A DNA stretch of 64,000 bases from Sinonovacula constricta (GCA_007844125.1 CM017561.1:65610790-65674789), one strand, 5' to 3'; numbered from the stretch's first letter, positions 25,401 to 35,780 are shown. Program-made: numbers and translations. The notes: generated by a model from the letters alone, not told the origin.

Positions 25401-28400
25401 TTAGACGAACATTAACATCATGAACTGTTGTAGGTAACTAATTGTTTTCATTTATATGAACATTTACAACATGAACTGATGTAGATAACTGATTGTTTTC
25501 ATTTAGACGAACATTAAGAACATGAACTGAGGCAGTAAAATGATTGTCTTCATTTAGACGAACATTAACAACATAAACTAAGGCAGTAAAGTGATTGTCT
25601 TCATTTAGACGAACATTAACAACATGAACTGAGGTAGTAAATTGATTTTGTTTAGTTAGACGAACATCAACAACATGAACTGAGGTAGTAAAGTGATTTT
25701 GTTCAGTTAGATGAATATTTACAACATGGACTGAGAAAGTAAAGTGATTTTGTTCAGTTAGACGAACATTAACAACATGAACTGAGGTAGTAAAGTGATT
25801 TTGTTCAGTTAGACGAATATTAACAACATGGACTGAGGTAGTAAAGTGATTTTGTTCAGTTAGACGAACATTAACAACATGGACTGAGGAAGGAAAGTGA
25901 TTTTGTTCAGCTATACCAAGTAGTGTAACTTTTATTACTAATATAGCATAACTGCATTTTATACTTTGCTGGAAATGGTTTGATAAGGAGTTAATAGAAA
26001 AATACAAATCGCGTAGCGAATGTGACACAAATAACCATAATATCTAAAACTATTTAACCACGTATGAGACAAACGTTGGCGATTTTTTTATTTAAACCTT
26101 CCTTAGTTGTTTTTTTAAAAAAGACGTATATGATGGGACCATTGGACTTTCATGACAGTGCCCAATTTCTGTAAGTCTATCCTTTAAACGAAAATCCTTA
26201 TTTTGGAGTACAGTTTATATTAGACGAGAGAAGTTAAAGACAGATCAATTAACTTTGATCACGCGTTTATTCACAAAGAATAACTTTAAAATTTTGATCA
26301 TCATGAGGAATAAATGACATTGATCTTAAATCATTTTTTTCTTGTAGATTACATCGGTTAAAACAGTCTGTTCTATTCATGATAACTATAATACTGGTCA
26401 TCGTCAGCTTTTATGATAAAGTCATTGCATGTTCATAAACATTTCAGCACTTAACTTCAACGTAAGTTATTCTTGTATATTTGTAGCGCTATCGTTAAGC
26501 ACTGGGAATCTTCTGCTCAGCTGATTGTGTATACACAATAAATGATATTTATTGAGACGGCTTTTAGATGTAAATTGAGATGATTCTGTCTTGAAGACAG
26601 GTACTAGTCCATATATGTGGTTACCAGGTTTATTATCGTCCAGTTCAGCGCTTTAGAAAAAATTACCTAAATACAATTAATTTTGTAATTTATTTGGTGT
26701 TTATTTTCAGCCTATGCCTTTTTTGGAGTCTGACAAACCGCTGGTTATTTGCAGTTTTCTAGACAGCTGATTATACTGTTCTTTTCCAATCCTTGCTTAA
26801 ACAACATTAACATTTGTTAAGAATCAAATGATGGAAAATAAAGATTAGTACTTAATACTTAAACGTTTATAGTCATGTGACACTTTCTGTATTTCAGGTC
26901 CGCGACATGGCGGTGACCAAACTGCAGTATCAGCTGACCAACCAGTATGGTATGGACGGGGAGCCTGCCGTCACGGAGAGCTGGGACTACATGCAGACTA
27001 TCGTAAGTGGCGTCATAAGGCGTGACGTGACTATAAGTTGGCTCTCCTAATTAATTGCTAGGTTTACATGGCTAAGGAATGGTAAGGACAGTGCGTTGTT
27101 GCTTGACGTCCAAGGAAGTTGTAATGTTAAAACTTCCGGAGGGTTATGTGTGCAGTTGTCAACAACTTTTTGTTACATTATTTACGATCGATTTTTATAC
27201 CTACTTGTATACTTATTTTAAACTTTTTATAGGAAGACAAATATAGGTGTTTGTGTTTAGTTTTTGTTTTTGTTTTGTCATTATGTAGTAGCGTTTAAAG
27301 ATAAGTTATATAAACCTAAAACCTTACCTAACATTAGAGGGTTTGGTTCGGTATTTCAGTTTGAATGTTGCGGGGTGTCCGGGGGTATCAACTCCACATG
27401 GTCCTGGGGCGCTTACAAGCTACACAGTCACTGGTACAGCTCCAGGTCCGCACCGCCAGGTACACCTTCAGTATAGTAAAAACATGATTTTCATCTTCTT
27501 ACTATTTACTTATGTATTTCTAAACCTGAAACTGATACTACATTAATTTATTGTAACACAAAATTGACCTCATTCAGAATGGAAGAATGTATTGGCTTTT
27601 CTATTAATTTGTAATTTTCAATCAAATCTATAATACTCGTTGCAAAAAATAGGGTGAATTTGACTGAATTTACTTATATTTACCTTCATTATTGACATAT
27701 TTACGACAGTTGTTTTCGCGGTTATATTGATATTACTATTGTAGCGTGTGAACTTGCAAGTATTGACCAGATGTAAGTTTGCTTGGTGCCGTTGAACCTT
27801 TTATTCGTAACCTGCACAAAATAATCAAGCTTATACAAATAGTGTATTTGTAGCTGTACGGTCCATGATCATGAATCTTTGATAGTGCATGCAGTTTGTT
27901 AGCCAGAATCTAAGGCAGAGTGCTGAATATTTGCAAGTTTAGCGTGGAATGGAGTGTTGAATATTTGTAAGTTTAGCGTGGTATGGATTAACTACTTTAC
28001 CACATACCACTTGTTAGATTATCCTTGTATGACGCCTCTCCTGCGGTGTGTCACGATGTCATTGCCTCTAGATCCGGCAATGACTTTGGCCAGATTGTGT
28101 CTTTAACCATTTTGACAAATGTACGCTTACACCACCACTAGTGATCACTGTATGTGATTTCTAAATTAATTTGTTAATCAGTATCCACGTGGTCATTTTC
28201 ACTTCTGACTCCAGGTTGTCGTTGTTTTCTCCAATTATAAACTGTTGTGTCGTTGAACTATGTGTCTCGTGAAGTGTTATTTGTAAACTTGTATCTATTT
28301 CCCCATGTTTCACTAACTCAGTCCGTTTTAAACAGCAGCAGTATCAACCTATGCATTGTGCTTGTAACGTTTACCTCCCCTTGCGGTCTATACATGCATG

Positions 28401-31400
28401 GTGACGTCACCAGATTTTGGTCACCTCTCTACTATGACGCTTCACAGCTAGAAGAAATAAAAGAAATACAATTATATTTTGTTTTTAGAAGTAAACATTT
28501 ATCAATAGCATGTAATGTGTCTAAGAACATAAAGGCATTACCGCCTTTGTGCAAAACGTTTTATTATCAGCAATGTTTGAAGATAGCCCGTGACCACAGA
28601 CTGATTGTTTGGTCTGGTGTTGACACATTGCCCCCGCTTGCATTTACTTTTCTATAATTAAACCTTGTTTTAACGGCGACATTTAAAAGGGCCTTGATTT
28701 AAACTAATTTAATAACCGTTTTTTATTAAAAACAAAATATATTCATAAAATTGCTTTGTTTTTAAGAGATGCTTTTAAGATTCGTGATAATACCCTTAAC
28801 CAATAACTGTTTCTTTTAAGATTATATTCGAATGATAGTATAATGTCTTTAATGTAGAACATAATTTTTGAACAGCATTCATATTGTATATTTGTATTTG
28901 TTAACATTTTTTTTTGTAATTTGTATTTCGTCTTTGCCATGCGTTATATCTTTGTAAATGGCCAAAGACAATATTTGTCGATATAGCCAATAAATATTGA
29001 ATTGCATAAAAAATTAAACGCATTAATGACGTAATACTAGGACCCTCTGTATTGCGTTTAAGATCGATAAGAAAATGATCAAAATTCAGATTAAGTGGTT
29101 AAAAACTTATAGGCCTAATGTCATAACACTTACATACTGATGTAATCGTTTAAAATAAAAACAAAATTATGCTAAGTTCAAGATTTCCAAACATGAGGGT
29201 TAATTTCGTAACGTATATTAAACATGGACAACTTACTGTTTTTGTTCTTTTTGCCTTTGACCAATTGACAACTGTTCGAATGACCCTTACAGATTGCATT
29301 TTAAACTATTATAACAGTGTTGTTATTTAATCAACTGTGTCATTAACCCATATAAACTATTAACAATTGTGTGTTGTAGTAGTGTTTCAACAACATTAAT
29401 CCTTGTGCCAACAACAACCGTCGTGTATTTAACCACTGATGTATAATTAACCCGCCCAACTGTACGCTACTAACCTTATATCGTGACAGTATCTGGGGTA
29501 AAGAAGGCCAACCTCATTATAGAGTTCGTGCCCCGAAGTTGCTGTCGGGACACTGATAACACGCCCGGCATTCAAAAGTGCCAAGGGATCACAGAGCGGT
29601 ACATCATTCCAGCTGTCGGACCACCGGCATCAGAGGCTCAAATCAACGACCAGCTCTTTACTCAGGTATGACATATGTTAATGAAAAGAATGGATATAAG
29701 ACTGAAACAGAAAAAAACCCCGTACTTTGTCCTTTAGCGAGTGACACATTTATTATTTGTTGATATATATATATATACTGTATACTAAATCAAGAAGTAT
29801 AACTGCGAAAGTAAACGGTCTTTTCTGTCGCACATAATTATCTCCCTTGGCTACGTAAATGGACTCATTTGCTGATTGCAGATTATTAGCCCTTTAACTA
29901 TTACTGCATTGCCAACCATAAAATTAACCACGGTACTTTAAACATTTATTCTAATGACCAATATAAATGTTAAAGTGACTATTTACCAATGTACTTTCTT
30001 GCCTAGCAGCTTAAGTATGCAGAGCAAAGCACTTTGTTTTATGTATGCATGAACAAACAGTTCTGGTAAAGTTTTCAATCACTGCCACATACAATTACTC
30101 CATGACTAGTTGTCCCAGCATCGACGTGAATTACTGGATTTTGAATCTTACAAGGTATTTAGAACTTCAAAACAAGCTCGTAATTCCTGGACATATGTCA
30201 TAGCCGCCTTCATGATCGGATCTAACGGGCGGGGGTCGAAAATTGTCAAAACTACCTTCTGTGTATTCACATTCATATGGCACTAGTACGTGCTAGTAGT
30301 ATGTGTAGTGTGATTGCTTTTCACATATGTGTCCAATGCTACAGATAAAACGAGTAAGCAAGTATTTACACCTAAACTGTCTTTAAACGCACTGAGTTAT
30401 ACTATTTGTGTAAGACTCCGTTAAACCTTACCTCCACTACCCCTGCCTTCGGCCCGCACAAACACAGAAAGGAACCCTGGATCCGCCACTGAAATCTAAG
30501 CTACATTACTATTTTTTTTTCATGTCTGTTTTATGTCGTTTGAACGTATACTATTTATCAACAAATGACTTTTTCATGGCTGCATCACTTTGTTTCGAAA
30601 TACAATATACACTTCTCAATAACATTGTCGTTTTCGTTTCAGGGCTGTTTTACGTCGTTTGAAAATATACTCCTCAACAACATTATCGTGTTCATCTGTG
30701 TCGGGGCTGGACTCGTTCTCACAATGGTAACTGATGTTGTAGTTGTTTACTTGTGTGCAAACACTAATAAATATTTTAACAATCTTACAATGAAATAACT
30801 AACATGATTTGGCGTGCGCGCCGTAAAGAGGTGTCCTTATTGAATGCATTAGAAATTTGTGCAAGGGCTGTAACTGTAGTAGAAGATACTGTAGGTATTA
30901 TATTATATAAAGATGTATTGTAGGTCGGATGTTTAGAGACTATGTCACACTTCAACTAAGCACCGCGTACATACGTTCCGGTTGTGGCAACTACGATTCA
31001 TTTGTGTCAAGAACGTGTTTAATTTGCTTTTAAGCAGTGCAGTCCTAGAGTTTAAAGATGTGTGTTTGTTCTGCCACCTTTAAATAGGTTCCAGAGAACT
31101 TTGTTATATTTATTCAGCAAGATATCTACATCATTTAGACAATATGTATTACGAATGGCGCAGCATGGCATAGGTGAAGGTCAATTAACCAGCATATTTT
31201 CAGCCCATTCGAAGTCAAATAACTGATCGTTATATTTTCTATTCCTTGTGTATAGGTCGTTGTCGTGCGTCAGATAATATATTTCTATTTTTTAAAAACA
31301 TAATGTGGGCTCCATTCTATTTTTGGCATCAATGTTTGGCTTAAATTAAAATATGAACACCAATACATGAATGTTTCAATGAATATGAATAATTTCGGTT

Positions 31401-32285
31401 ATTGAAATGTATGCCCATTTAAACATGTTTGAAATACCTAGGTAACATTAGAAATACTTGTAATGTTCTTTCGAAATAATCATTTACACTAGTTTTGTTA
31501 TAGTCTTTATTGCTTAAGTAATTAACTGGCACTTACAAAAAATAAAGACCAAATAATACTAAAGAAAAAACTTTCAAAACTATACACATTAATCTCTTGA
31601 ACGCATAAAAGTGTGACGCTTGACTCAAAACGACTGTTTTAGACCACTATTTATTTTTTAATAAAACACACATTTTATTAATTATTTGATTTAAGATGTA
31701 CATATACAGGTACATGTATTTATGTAGTTTAAAAAATATGTGGAAATATCGAATAAGAACTACGATTTTATATAACGAAGGAGAAAGATTTGTATCAGAT
31801 ACTATATACAATAAATACGAAAAATCATCATTTCGTTCTATTAATGATCTATTGATTTATGACAAACGGCAAAATTAGTAGATGAGAAATCTGTAAGTTA
31901 TTTTCCGGTTAAGTGAAGCCCCCCCCCCCCCCCCCCCTGATCGTTTCCAATACAGTTAAAGCATCATCAGCCAGTTTACTTCAACCAAGTGGTCTAAGGC
32001 CCGTATTCGCTAACTATTCTTAAGTAAGAATTGCCAAGGTCAGGGATTTTAAATAGAAAATATCTTTAGAGAACATCAAGTTTCATATCTGAAATACTGC
32101 ATGGCACTTAGTTCTGCTACTGTTATTGTATATATCGTTGCAGGTCCTCGGGATGATATTCTCCATTTGTCTCTGTCAGTGCATAGGAAGGGACGACTAT
32201 GATTGTGAAGACGACTGATAGTCAGTTGACACGCTTGACTGAGTTGTAGTGATTTGAAGTTGACAAATCAACAGAAGGAAATAAA
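7369..32285 (+). CDS. Tetraspanin, eight coding exons, spliced gene model
   Basis: Tetraspanins are four-pass membrane organisers of the plasma membrane and endosomes that cluster partners such as integrins. Joined exons are 7378-7443, 11442-11642, 14529-14603, 26898-27002, 27360-27459, 29490-29665, 30643-30726 and 32144-32218, about 293 residues. All introns are GT-AG and the phases agree (0,0,0,0,1,0,0). TM1 spans exons 1-2. TM2 is followed by CCGAIKE, a family hallmark. TM3 is exon 3 and TM4 is exon 7. The large extracellular loop carries CCG, SCC, a single Cys and a final GC, the six-cysteine pattern, plus an NST sequon. The subfamily is not assigned. The 5' UTR is split, because an acceptor lies nine bases before the ATG. 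A possible AATAAA lies at 32280-32285. Confidence 0.93.
8128..9199 (+). mobile_element. Non-autonomous repeat element with GCTCACCTG-like ends
   Basis: The left end is AGCTCACCTGAACATATGAT followed by CAGGATGAGCTATTGT. The right end is ACCAGGTGAAC followed by GGGCCATCATAGTCCTCTTGTT. The outermost bases are imperfect inverted repeats (GCTCACCTG against CAGGTGAAC). Inside, a module built on GCCAGGGG-GTG-CCATTTTC-ATATATGGCTATA recurs at about 8455, 8610, 8930 and, shortened, 9000. I recognise this layout as a repeat abundant in bivalve genomes. No protein is encoded. It may be a DNA-transposon derivative. Confidence 0.65.
9342..9640 (+). repeat. tRNA-headed SINE with mollusc-type central domain
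   Basis: The head has box A-like AGCGCAATCGGTAGAGCG and box B GGGTTCGATCC inside a good T arm (CCCGG/CTGGG). It is followed by a central block with GGTGTCAGGATAATGTGACC and a tail resembling CAGTGAAGGCAGCACTATAT. The same central block occurs in reverse at 58377-58557. It matches my recall of mollusc SINE families with a shared conserved domain. No target-site duplication was identified. Confidence 0.75.
11442..11642 (+). CDS. Tetraspanin coding exon 2 (TM1 end, small loop, TM2)
   Basis: The acceptor TATATTTACAG precedes 67 codons. It completes TM1 (VGGCALVGLGIYAR), gives the small extracellular loop, then TM2 (LLPLISFIIIGIGGVVIILS) and the cytoplasmic CCGAIKE motif. The donor is GTGAGT. The exon is clearly richer in G+C than its introns, as are the other exons. 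Confidence 0.95.
11625..12060 (+). repeat. Degenerate tandem repeat derived from exon 2 end plus donor
   Basis: The segment TATGCTTGTAATG|GTGAGT with following ACTTGGTG-CAAGTG, which is the end of exon 2 and its splice donor, recurs at irregular 40-90 bp spacing downstream (about 11668, 11700, 11745, 11825, 11865, 11900, 11950, 11985, 12015, 12040). Copies are diverged. Some retain GGTGAGTATAC-like donor sequence and others have lost it. Seen directly; the origin by slippage is inferred. Confidence 0.7.
12061..13849 (+). other. Tetraspanin intron 2, unique part
   Basis: AT-rich. A short block CATCCGTCTTATATAATG occurs twice (13149 and 13457) with CAGAACAC nearby in both. No gene is supported. 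Confidence 0.5.
13850..14205 (+). repeat. Minisatellite, ~47-bp unit, about 7 copies
   Basis: Units of GATGGTTCAACCGTTTGATC followed by ACGTATTG, a T run and ATAAAACTT repeat. The last three are nearly identical at 47 bp spacing, the first three more diverged. It lies in tetraspanin intron 2, ending about 320 bp before exon 3. Confidence 0.85.
14529..14603 (+). CDS. Tetraspanin coding exon 3 (TM3)
   Basis: The acceptor TTTCTACTTTCAG precedes 25 codons, FFVLLFLIFVAFVVGGVLAY then VFRDK: a full TM3 helix and the start of the large loop. The donor GTAAGT is canonical, phase 0 on both sides. Confidence 0.93.
15058..15125. repeat. Compound (AC)n / (GCAC)n microsatellite
   Basis: Alternating CACACA, CGCACGCA and GCGCGC steps. 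The cysteine/valine-rich antisense frame across it is a repeat artefact. Confidence 0.9.
16348..16560. repeat. Minisatellite, 49-bp unit, ~4.3 copies
   Basis: Starts at 16348, 16397, 16446 and 16495 with a partial fifth copy. The first three are essentially identical (TGTCATATATTAAAGTATAG start). The fourth is diverged and the last decays. This indicates recent local duplication at the left end. Confidence 0.93.
19355..19425 (+). repeat. GGATCCAGAA-type dispersed repeat, copy 1
   Basis: It contains GGGGCGGATCCAGAAAATTT, a GT-rich stretch, then GAATCAAGATCCATTCAAC. The same order occurs at 23817-23905. Related GGATCC-containing ends occur in reverse near 30470-30490 and 58893-58915. Confidence 0.55.
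21065..21165 (+). repeat. Dispersed repeat with TTATTTATTTGGGTTTTACG start
   Basis: TTATTTATTTATTTGGGTTT, then ACGGCACACCGACACTTAAC and AGGTCATAGGGC. I recognise this as similar to a repeat common in mollusc sequence (a GGTTTTACGGCGCACC motif). The call is from recall only and the boundaries are uncertain. Confidence 0.4.
22765..22845. repeat. Short block shared with 51955-52020
   Basis: GACAGAG-GGGAGTGGCA-ATCTGGCTTAGATGGCA followed by GACCCTGTCATWA-like sequence aligns without large gaps to 51955-52020 in the same orientation. It is probably part of a larger decayed element whose limits I cannot see. Confidence 0.45.
23290..23620. promoter_or_regulatory. Cluster of promoter-type motifs inside intron 3
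   Basis: Within ~330 bp are GGCCGCCATG (YY1-like), two perfect TCACGTGA palindromes at 23329-23336 and 23347-23354 (USF/MiT-type E-boxes), a TGACGTTA half-type CRE, a perfect CRE TGACGTCA at 23567-23574, and TGCGCATG (NRF1-like). CpG density is visibly above the flanks. Motifs are seen; promoter activity is inference. An old retroelement 5' end is an alternative. Confidence 0.3.
23817..23905 (+). repeat. GGATCCAGAA-type dispersed repeat, copy 2, with (GGT)n/(GT)n
   Basis: GGGGCGGGTCCAGAATTTTT, then TGG/TG repeats, then GGAATCAAGATCCATTCAGC, parallel to 19355-19425. The central GT-rich part has expanded in this copy. Confidence 0.55.
24034..25912 (-). repeat. 51-bp tandem array, ~36 copies, open on the - strand
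   Basis: The + strand unit starts TTAACAACATGAACTGATGT and ends TTCATTTAGACGAACA. Being 17 codons long, it reads through on the - strand as LNEDNQLSTSVHVVNVR or a second type, LTEQNHFTTSVHVVNVR. The second type dominates the right end and one internal block. Several units are 60 bp, with a duplicated TTTAGACG step (near 24100, 24145 and 25145). Indels break the frame into stretches of about 179, 73, 83 and 196 codons. The rightmost frame has a unique N-terminal ~40 residues from 26028. An in-phase unit stays open by construction, so protein status is doubtful. Confidence 0.9.
26898..27002 (+). CDS. Tetraspanin coding exon 4 (large loop, first part)
   Basis: The acceptor CTGTATTTCAG precedes 35 codons, VRDMAVTKLQYQLTNQYGMD through ESWDYMQTI, then donor GTAAGT, phase 0. 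This is the amphipathic A/B-helix region of the large extracellular loop. Confidence 0.93.
27003..27359 (+). other. Tetraspanin intron 4 (357 bp)
   Basis: The shortest intron of the gene, with GTAAGT at 27003 and TATTTCAG at its end. No other features are seen. Confidence 0.85.
27360..27459 (+). CDS. Tetraspanin coding exon 5 (CCG motif)
   Basis: Begins FECCGVSGGINSTWSW. The CCG is the diagnostic loop motif and NST is a glycosylation sequon. It ends after one base of a codon (phase 1), completed by exon 6. The donor GTACAC is weaker than the others but the next exon restores the frame exactly. Confidence 0.9.
27460..29489 (+). other. Tetraspanin intron 5
   Basis: It includes a ~39-bp direct duplication at 27917-27990 (GAATATTTG-AAGTTTAGCGTGG twice) and a LINE-type 3' tail at 28880-29008. 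A 136-codon open frame at 28247-28657 has no recognisable motif. Confidence 0.75.
28880..29008 (+). mobile_element. Probable 3' end of a truncated LINE
   Basis: TTTGTAAATGGCCAAAGACA followed by ATATTTGTCG, then AGCCAATAAATATTGAATTG. The GGCCAAA-stem and AATAAATATTGAATTG ending resemble 3' tails of mollusc LINEs, and the LINE at 45 kb ends in a similar GGCCAAAATG...CAATAAA tail. The coding part is too decayed to follow upstream. Confidence 0.45.
29490..29665 (+). CDS. Tetraspanin coding exon 6 (cysteine-rich large loop)
   Basis: Starts in phase 1 after TCGTGACAG and carries 58 codons. It contains FVPRSCCRD, IQKCQG and INDQLFTQ, giving three of the loop cysteines. The donor is GTATGA, phase 0. 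Together with CCG in exon 5 and GC in exon 7 it forms the three disulphides expected for a six-cysteine tetraspanin. Confidence 0.92.
29666..30642 (+). other. Tetraspanin intron 6, containing decayed exon copies
   Basis: It contains a GGATCC-type repeat end (30437-30490) and two degenerate copies of the TM4 exon immediately before the real one (see 30519-30640). Confidence 0.8.
30519..30640 (+). pseudogene. Two decayed partial copies of the TM4 exon
   Basis: Copy one (30519-30567) has a T run, then TCTGTTTTATGTCGTTTGAA and TATACT, matching exon 7's start, with its acceptor AG changed to TG. Copy two (~30590-30640) has ATATACACTTCTCAATAACA then TTGTCGTTTTC, matching the exon's middle. Neither is open or spliceable as it stands. 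Confidence 0.7.
30643..30726 (+). CDS. Tetraspanin coding exon 7 (last loop Cys, TM4)
   Basis: The acceptor TTTTCGTTTCAG precedes 28 codons. GCFTSF contains the last loop cysteine, then comes the TM4 helix NNIIVFICVGAGLVLTM. The donor is GTAACT, phase 0. Confidence 0.93.
30727..32143 (+). other. Tetraspanin intron 7
   Basis: AT-rich, with a run of 19 C at 31919-31937. No gene is seen. Confidence 0.75.
31919..31937. repeat. Poly-C run (19)
   Basis: Nineteen consecutive C between AAGTGAAG and TGATCG. It may be a sequencing trouble spot or a G-quadruplex on the - strand. Confidence 0.95.
32144..32218 (+). CDS. Tetraspanin coding exon 8 (C-terminal tail, stop)
   Basis: The acceptor CGTTGCAG precedes VLGMIFSICLCQCIGRDDYD then CEDD and TGA at 32216-32218. 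The membrane-proximal cysteines are typical palmitoylation sites of the family; the short acidic tail lacks an obvious YXX-phi sorting motif. Confidence 0.93.
   Translation, partial: VLGMIFSICLCQCIGRDDYDCEDD
32280..32285 (+). terminator. Possible polyadenylation signal
   Basis: AATAAA 62 bases after the tetraspanin stop codon. Others occur at 32965-32970 and 32981-32986, so the used site is uncertain. Confidence 0.35.
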
Positions 32286-35200
32286 TCGACTTTGTGAGAT
32301 TAAGTAAGGGTGCGTTAGGATGACCATATACAGCGAAATTGACTCGATAGTGTAACGTTGGGTGATAGTGAAGTAAAATTGTGGTTAACTGCGATTATGA
32401 CTTCAAAGCAGGAAGTTTTGATGATTATGAGTGAAGAAGATTCGATTGAAGCAATAGATATAATGATGATATATATTATGTAATATATTGTTTATACATG
32501 GTATTGGACCAGGGATTGGTATGAAGGTGACGCTGTTGTTTAACATAACAGTTGAAGGATATCTCCTGACGCTGCATAGAGATTTGATGGTGGCTTTTTG
32601 GCCAGCAAAATTAGGGCACATCGTTGTAGAAGTGTTTAGCAAGTCATTGTCGTTAATATCAGAAGTAATTATGAGAATGCGTATTTAACTTTCGTTTATT
32701 TTACAGTTTGGGGGAGAACATGTAGGTTTTTTTGTCAATTCAAGAATTGAACAAGATAGAGACGTTGCCAAAAAGATCTGGTTCTTACACATTTTGACAA
32801 GAGTTTGTATATAAAGTTGTACCTAAAAAAATGAGAACAAGAATAACTAAATGTACAACACTTGTATATGCAAAATGTATAGTTTAATTGCGGTGGAACG
32901 TTTGCATTCAGTTTGTACCAAAAGCTTCCTAAAAGTCCAGACTACACGTAATATACAAACAAACAATAAAATAATGGTTAAATAAACAAATCTAGAACAG
33001 CTTCATGTCACTTTGTACAGCGTTTATAAAACAATACAACGACGTGACTACACTGCTTTTTTCTGAACAGATTCCATTATTATCTTATAAACATACGTCT
33101 GAAAATGCGTAATGTTTTATATTATTAGTGTGTTAAAATGAAAGAAGTATAACAAGGCAACAGATGATTGGTATACTTCAAGATCTGCTAAAGGCCTATA
33201 GTTAAGCTCTGGATTTTGAGACAATGCAAAAACCATGAAAGCATGTATAACATTATCCCATCAGTATATCGAAATATAGTAATCATGGCAGGTGCTCAAA
33301 CAGGTGGAAAAGTTAATTTGTGTGCAAAGTAATAAATCGGTCATAAAATGTAACATTTCTTAGATGGTTGACAAACAGACCTCTTGGCTCATCTCTTACG
33401 GGAGTTCTACCACACGTCCTCGTGTTTTCTACATCCATCTTTACGTTGTTTTCTCTCTATTTAGATGATAAACCATTTGATAGTATTTGTCTTGGTGTCT
33501 ACACAACATACATTCATTAAACCAGTTTAATGGTCAAATGTTTTAAAATGAAACTTATAGATGAGAACTTTCCCAGTCGTATAATAAATTGGCAGCGTTC
33601 TTACGTACGTGTATGTCGAAACATAAAGTACCTATATGCCGTAGTTGTGTTGATATATATATCACGACATTTATCTACTATCAAGTCCGGTTGAGACTTT
33701 AATAAATCTTTATAATTATTACCGTCCAGTCACAAAAGTATTGTAGCAAACTTAAAGCAAAGAAATATATAAATCATCGACAAGTGAAATCATTCAAAAT
33801 GTACCTTTTATCATGGCCTTTGCATGTTCGTTTCCACTAAACTGTAACCGCTACAAAAAGCCCAGGGCCTTTTCCAGGTAGGTCTTTCACAATTCCTTTT
33901 GTAAACCTTCTGTAGATAAGGATGCCAGTAATCATGCATAAAGAGCTAGCATACTTCTAGTAAGGGTATGTTGCCTTTAATTCGACAACATAACATTGTC
34001 TTTAAAAATAATTACTCTCAAATCGACAATGAACTTCAGATTTAGTTGATAAAATTTCCCCAAAACTGAAAATAAATTTATTCTGATATGATACAATATG
34101 TGTACTCATTGAAAGTGTGTAATCTTTTGTCCTTATCTGTTGATAAGACAACCTTCCTATTAAACAATGTCAATTATAGTAGTTATATTTATGTAAAGAC
34201 TTTGTTACTATTAATGCAAAAATCATCGTATAATTGATGTATCTAAATAGAAATGCCCTAATGTTTGTGTACATATTTTTTTGTTATTGTTGTTGATGAA
34301 TAATACCAAGACATGGAAACATGACAGAAGTATGTGTTGGTATTGGAGAATTCCTGCATAGTCCTAATTTTATTCAGGGCGAATGTTAAACGAATGTTAA
34401 ACGATTTTGTTTATTCAGGGTCTGTTATTTTGTATTGCGTACATTTCATATTGAATAAGATGGTTAGTTTGCACTAACGATGCTTTATGAAGAATCAAAC
34501 AGATCAAAATTACATCCCATCTGAAAATATTGAGGGACATAATTGGATGTAGCTTTGACCATCATCCGCAAATAGTGTTGACATATTTTACATTGCGCAT
34601 TCGTTAAAACACGAATTAGTAATTCTAGATAACGTTCGGGCTAGCTCTGTATATCAAGCCTTTTCTCGAGGGTTGGTTTAACTTTATACCTTATAATTTT
34701 TGTCAATTGGGAAACAAGTTTTTTTCCAACTTTTATTTAATTTAAACTTTTATTTTATTTATATTTAATCCCTCTCTACAGATCACTTCATGGGTTGAAC
34801 CAGTACTCAGGAACTGAGTACTAATTACCTGGAGCAATGTGCAGTAATAATCCTGCTAAAGGACGAACATCACTTAGTCAGTTTAGGGTTGTAACGCGGG
34901 ATTTTTTTATTCGGAGTCTATTGCCTAAACAACACACCCACAGTCTGAACATTAACACAGTTTTAAAAGATAAAATACGATAATAGTTTTAAAAAGAGGC
35001 TCACAGCTGCTTGTCAACCCGAACAAAAACAATATTAAGCCAATTTATTTAAAATAAGCAATATATATAGCAATCCTTATATCAGGCGCCGGCAGATTTA
35101 CGGAGTGCAAACTCAGACCATTGGACTGGGCACTTTTAGGATAAGTTAGATACAATTAAAGATTTTCTCATGTATGCTAAGTTCTTAGACTTTCTTTGTA

Positions 35201-35780
35201 TATAGAGGCTGCTGGATCGAAATTAATAGATGTATATATGCAAAATCATTTTTGGATTACATTTCTGTAAATGCCTTTTAATTTTATTACGAATAAATGT
35301 TTTAAATCGCATAAACTACAATGTTTTGTGTTCCTCTTCTCCTTTAAAAAAACCCAACCCGAGCAAGTACTTACTAAAATCCGGTTATATTATTGTCCCC
35401 TCTATGCCTCATGCTTTGAAGAACTACACTCGTATTTATATTGCCAAAATATGTTAGATTTTAACCCATTGTTATATCTTCCTTGTTGATAACCTATGCT
35501 TAATCATTAGTTATTTGAAAACCTTTCCCCTGCTTAGATAATGTGTCTATAAAACAGAGCAAACTTAATAGTTACCTCCTAGGAAACGTGGAAAAGTCAG
35601 TCGGCATAACAACGCTTGAAGGCAAATGCTAGAGTAAGCTTGAAGCAAGAGAATTTCACCAAATTGGGTACACCTATTCTATTGGGTATGGGAAACAAAT
35701 ATATGTATCAAAAATAATAGGTTACCTTGTATGTTTTTGCAATAACTCGTTATTTTAATTCCTAGGTTTTGGCCTTTATC

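Larger units (their letters stand above)
14604..26897 (+). other. Tetraspanin intron 3 (12.3 kb)
   Basis: The longest intron of the gene. It holds an AC-rich simple repeat (15058-15125), the 49-bp array at 16348, a dispersed repeat near 21065, a CpG/motif-rich patch at 23290-23620 and the 51-bp array at 24034-25912. Short open frames in it lack motifs and I do not support any as genes. Confidence 0.85.

Noticed and set aside
24034..25912. CRISPR-like array
   Set aside because: The 51-bp units are contiguous without unique spacers and the context is a eukaryotic intron; it is a minisatellite.
28247..28657. 136-codon frame in tetraspanin intron 5
   Set aside because: No motif found. The nearby LINE-like tail makes a decayed element possible, but the protein does not resemble LINE parts I know.
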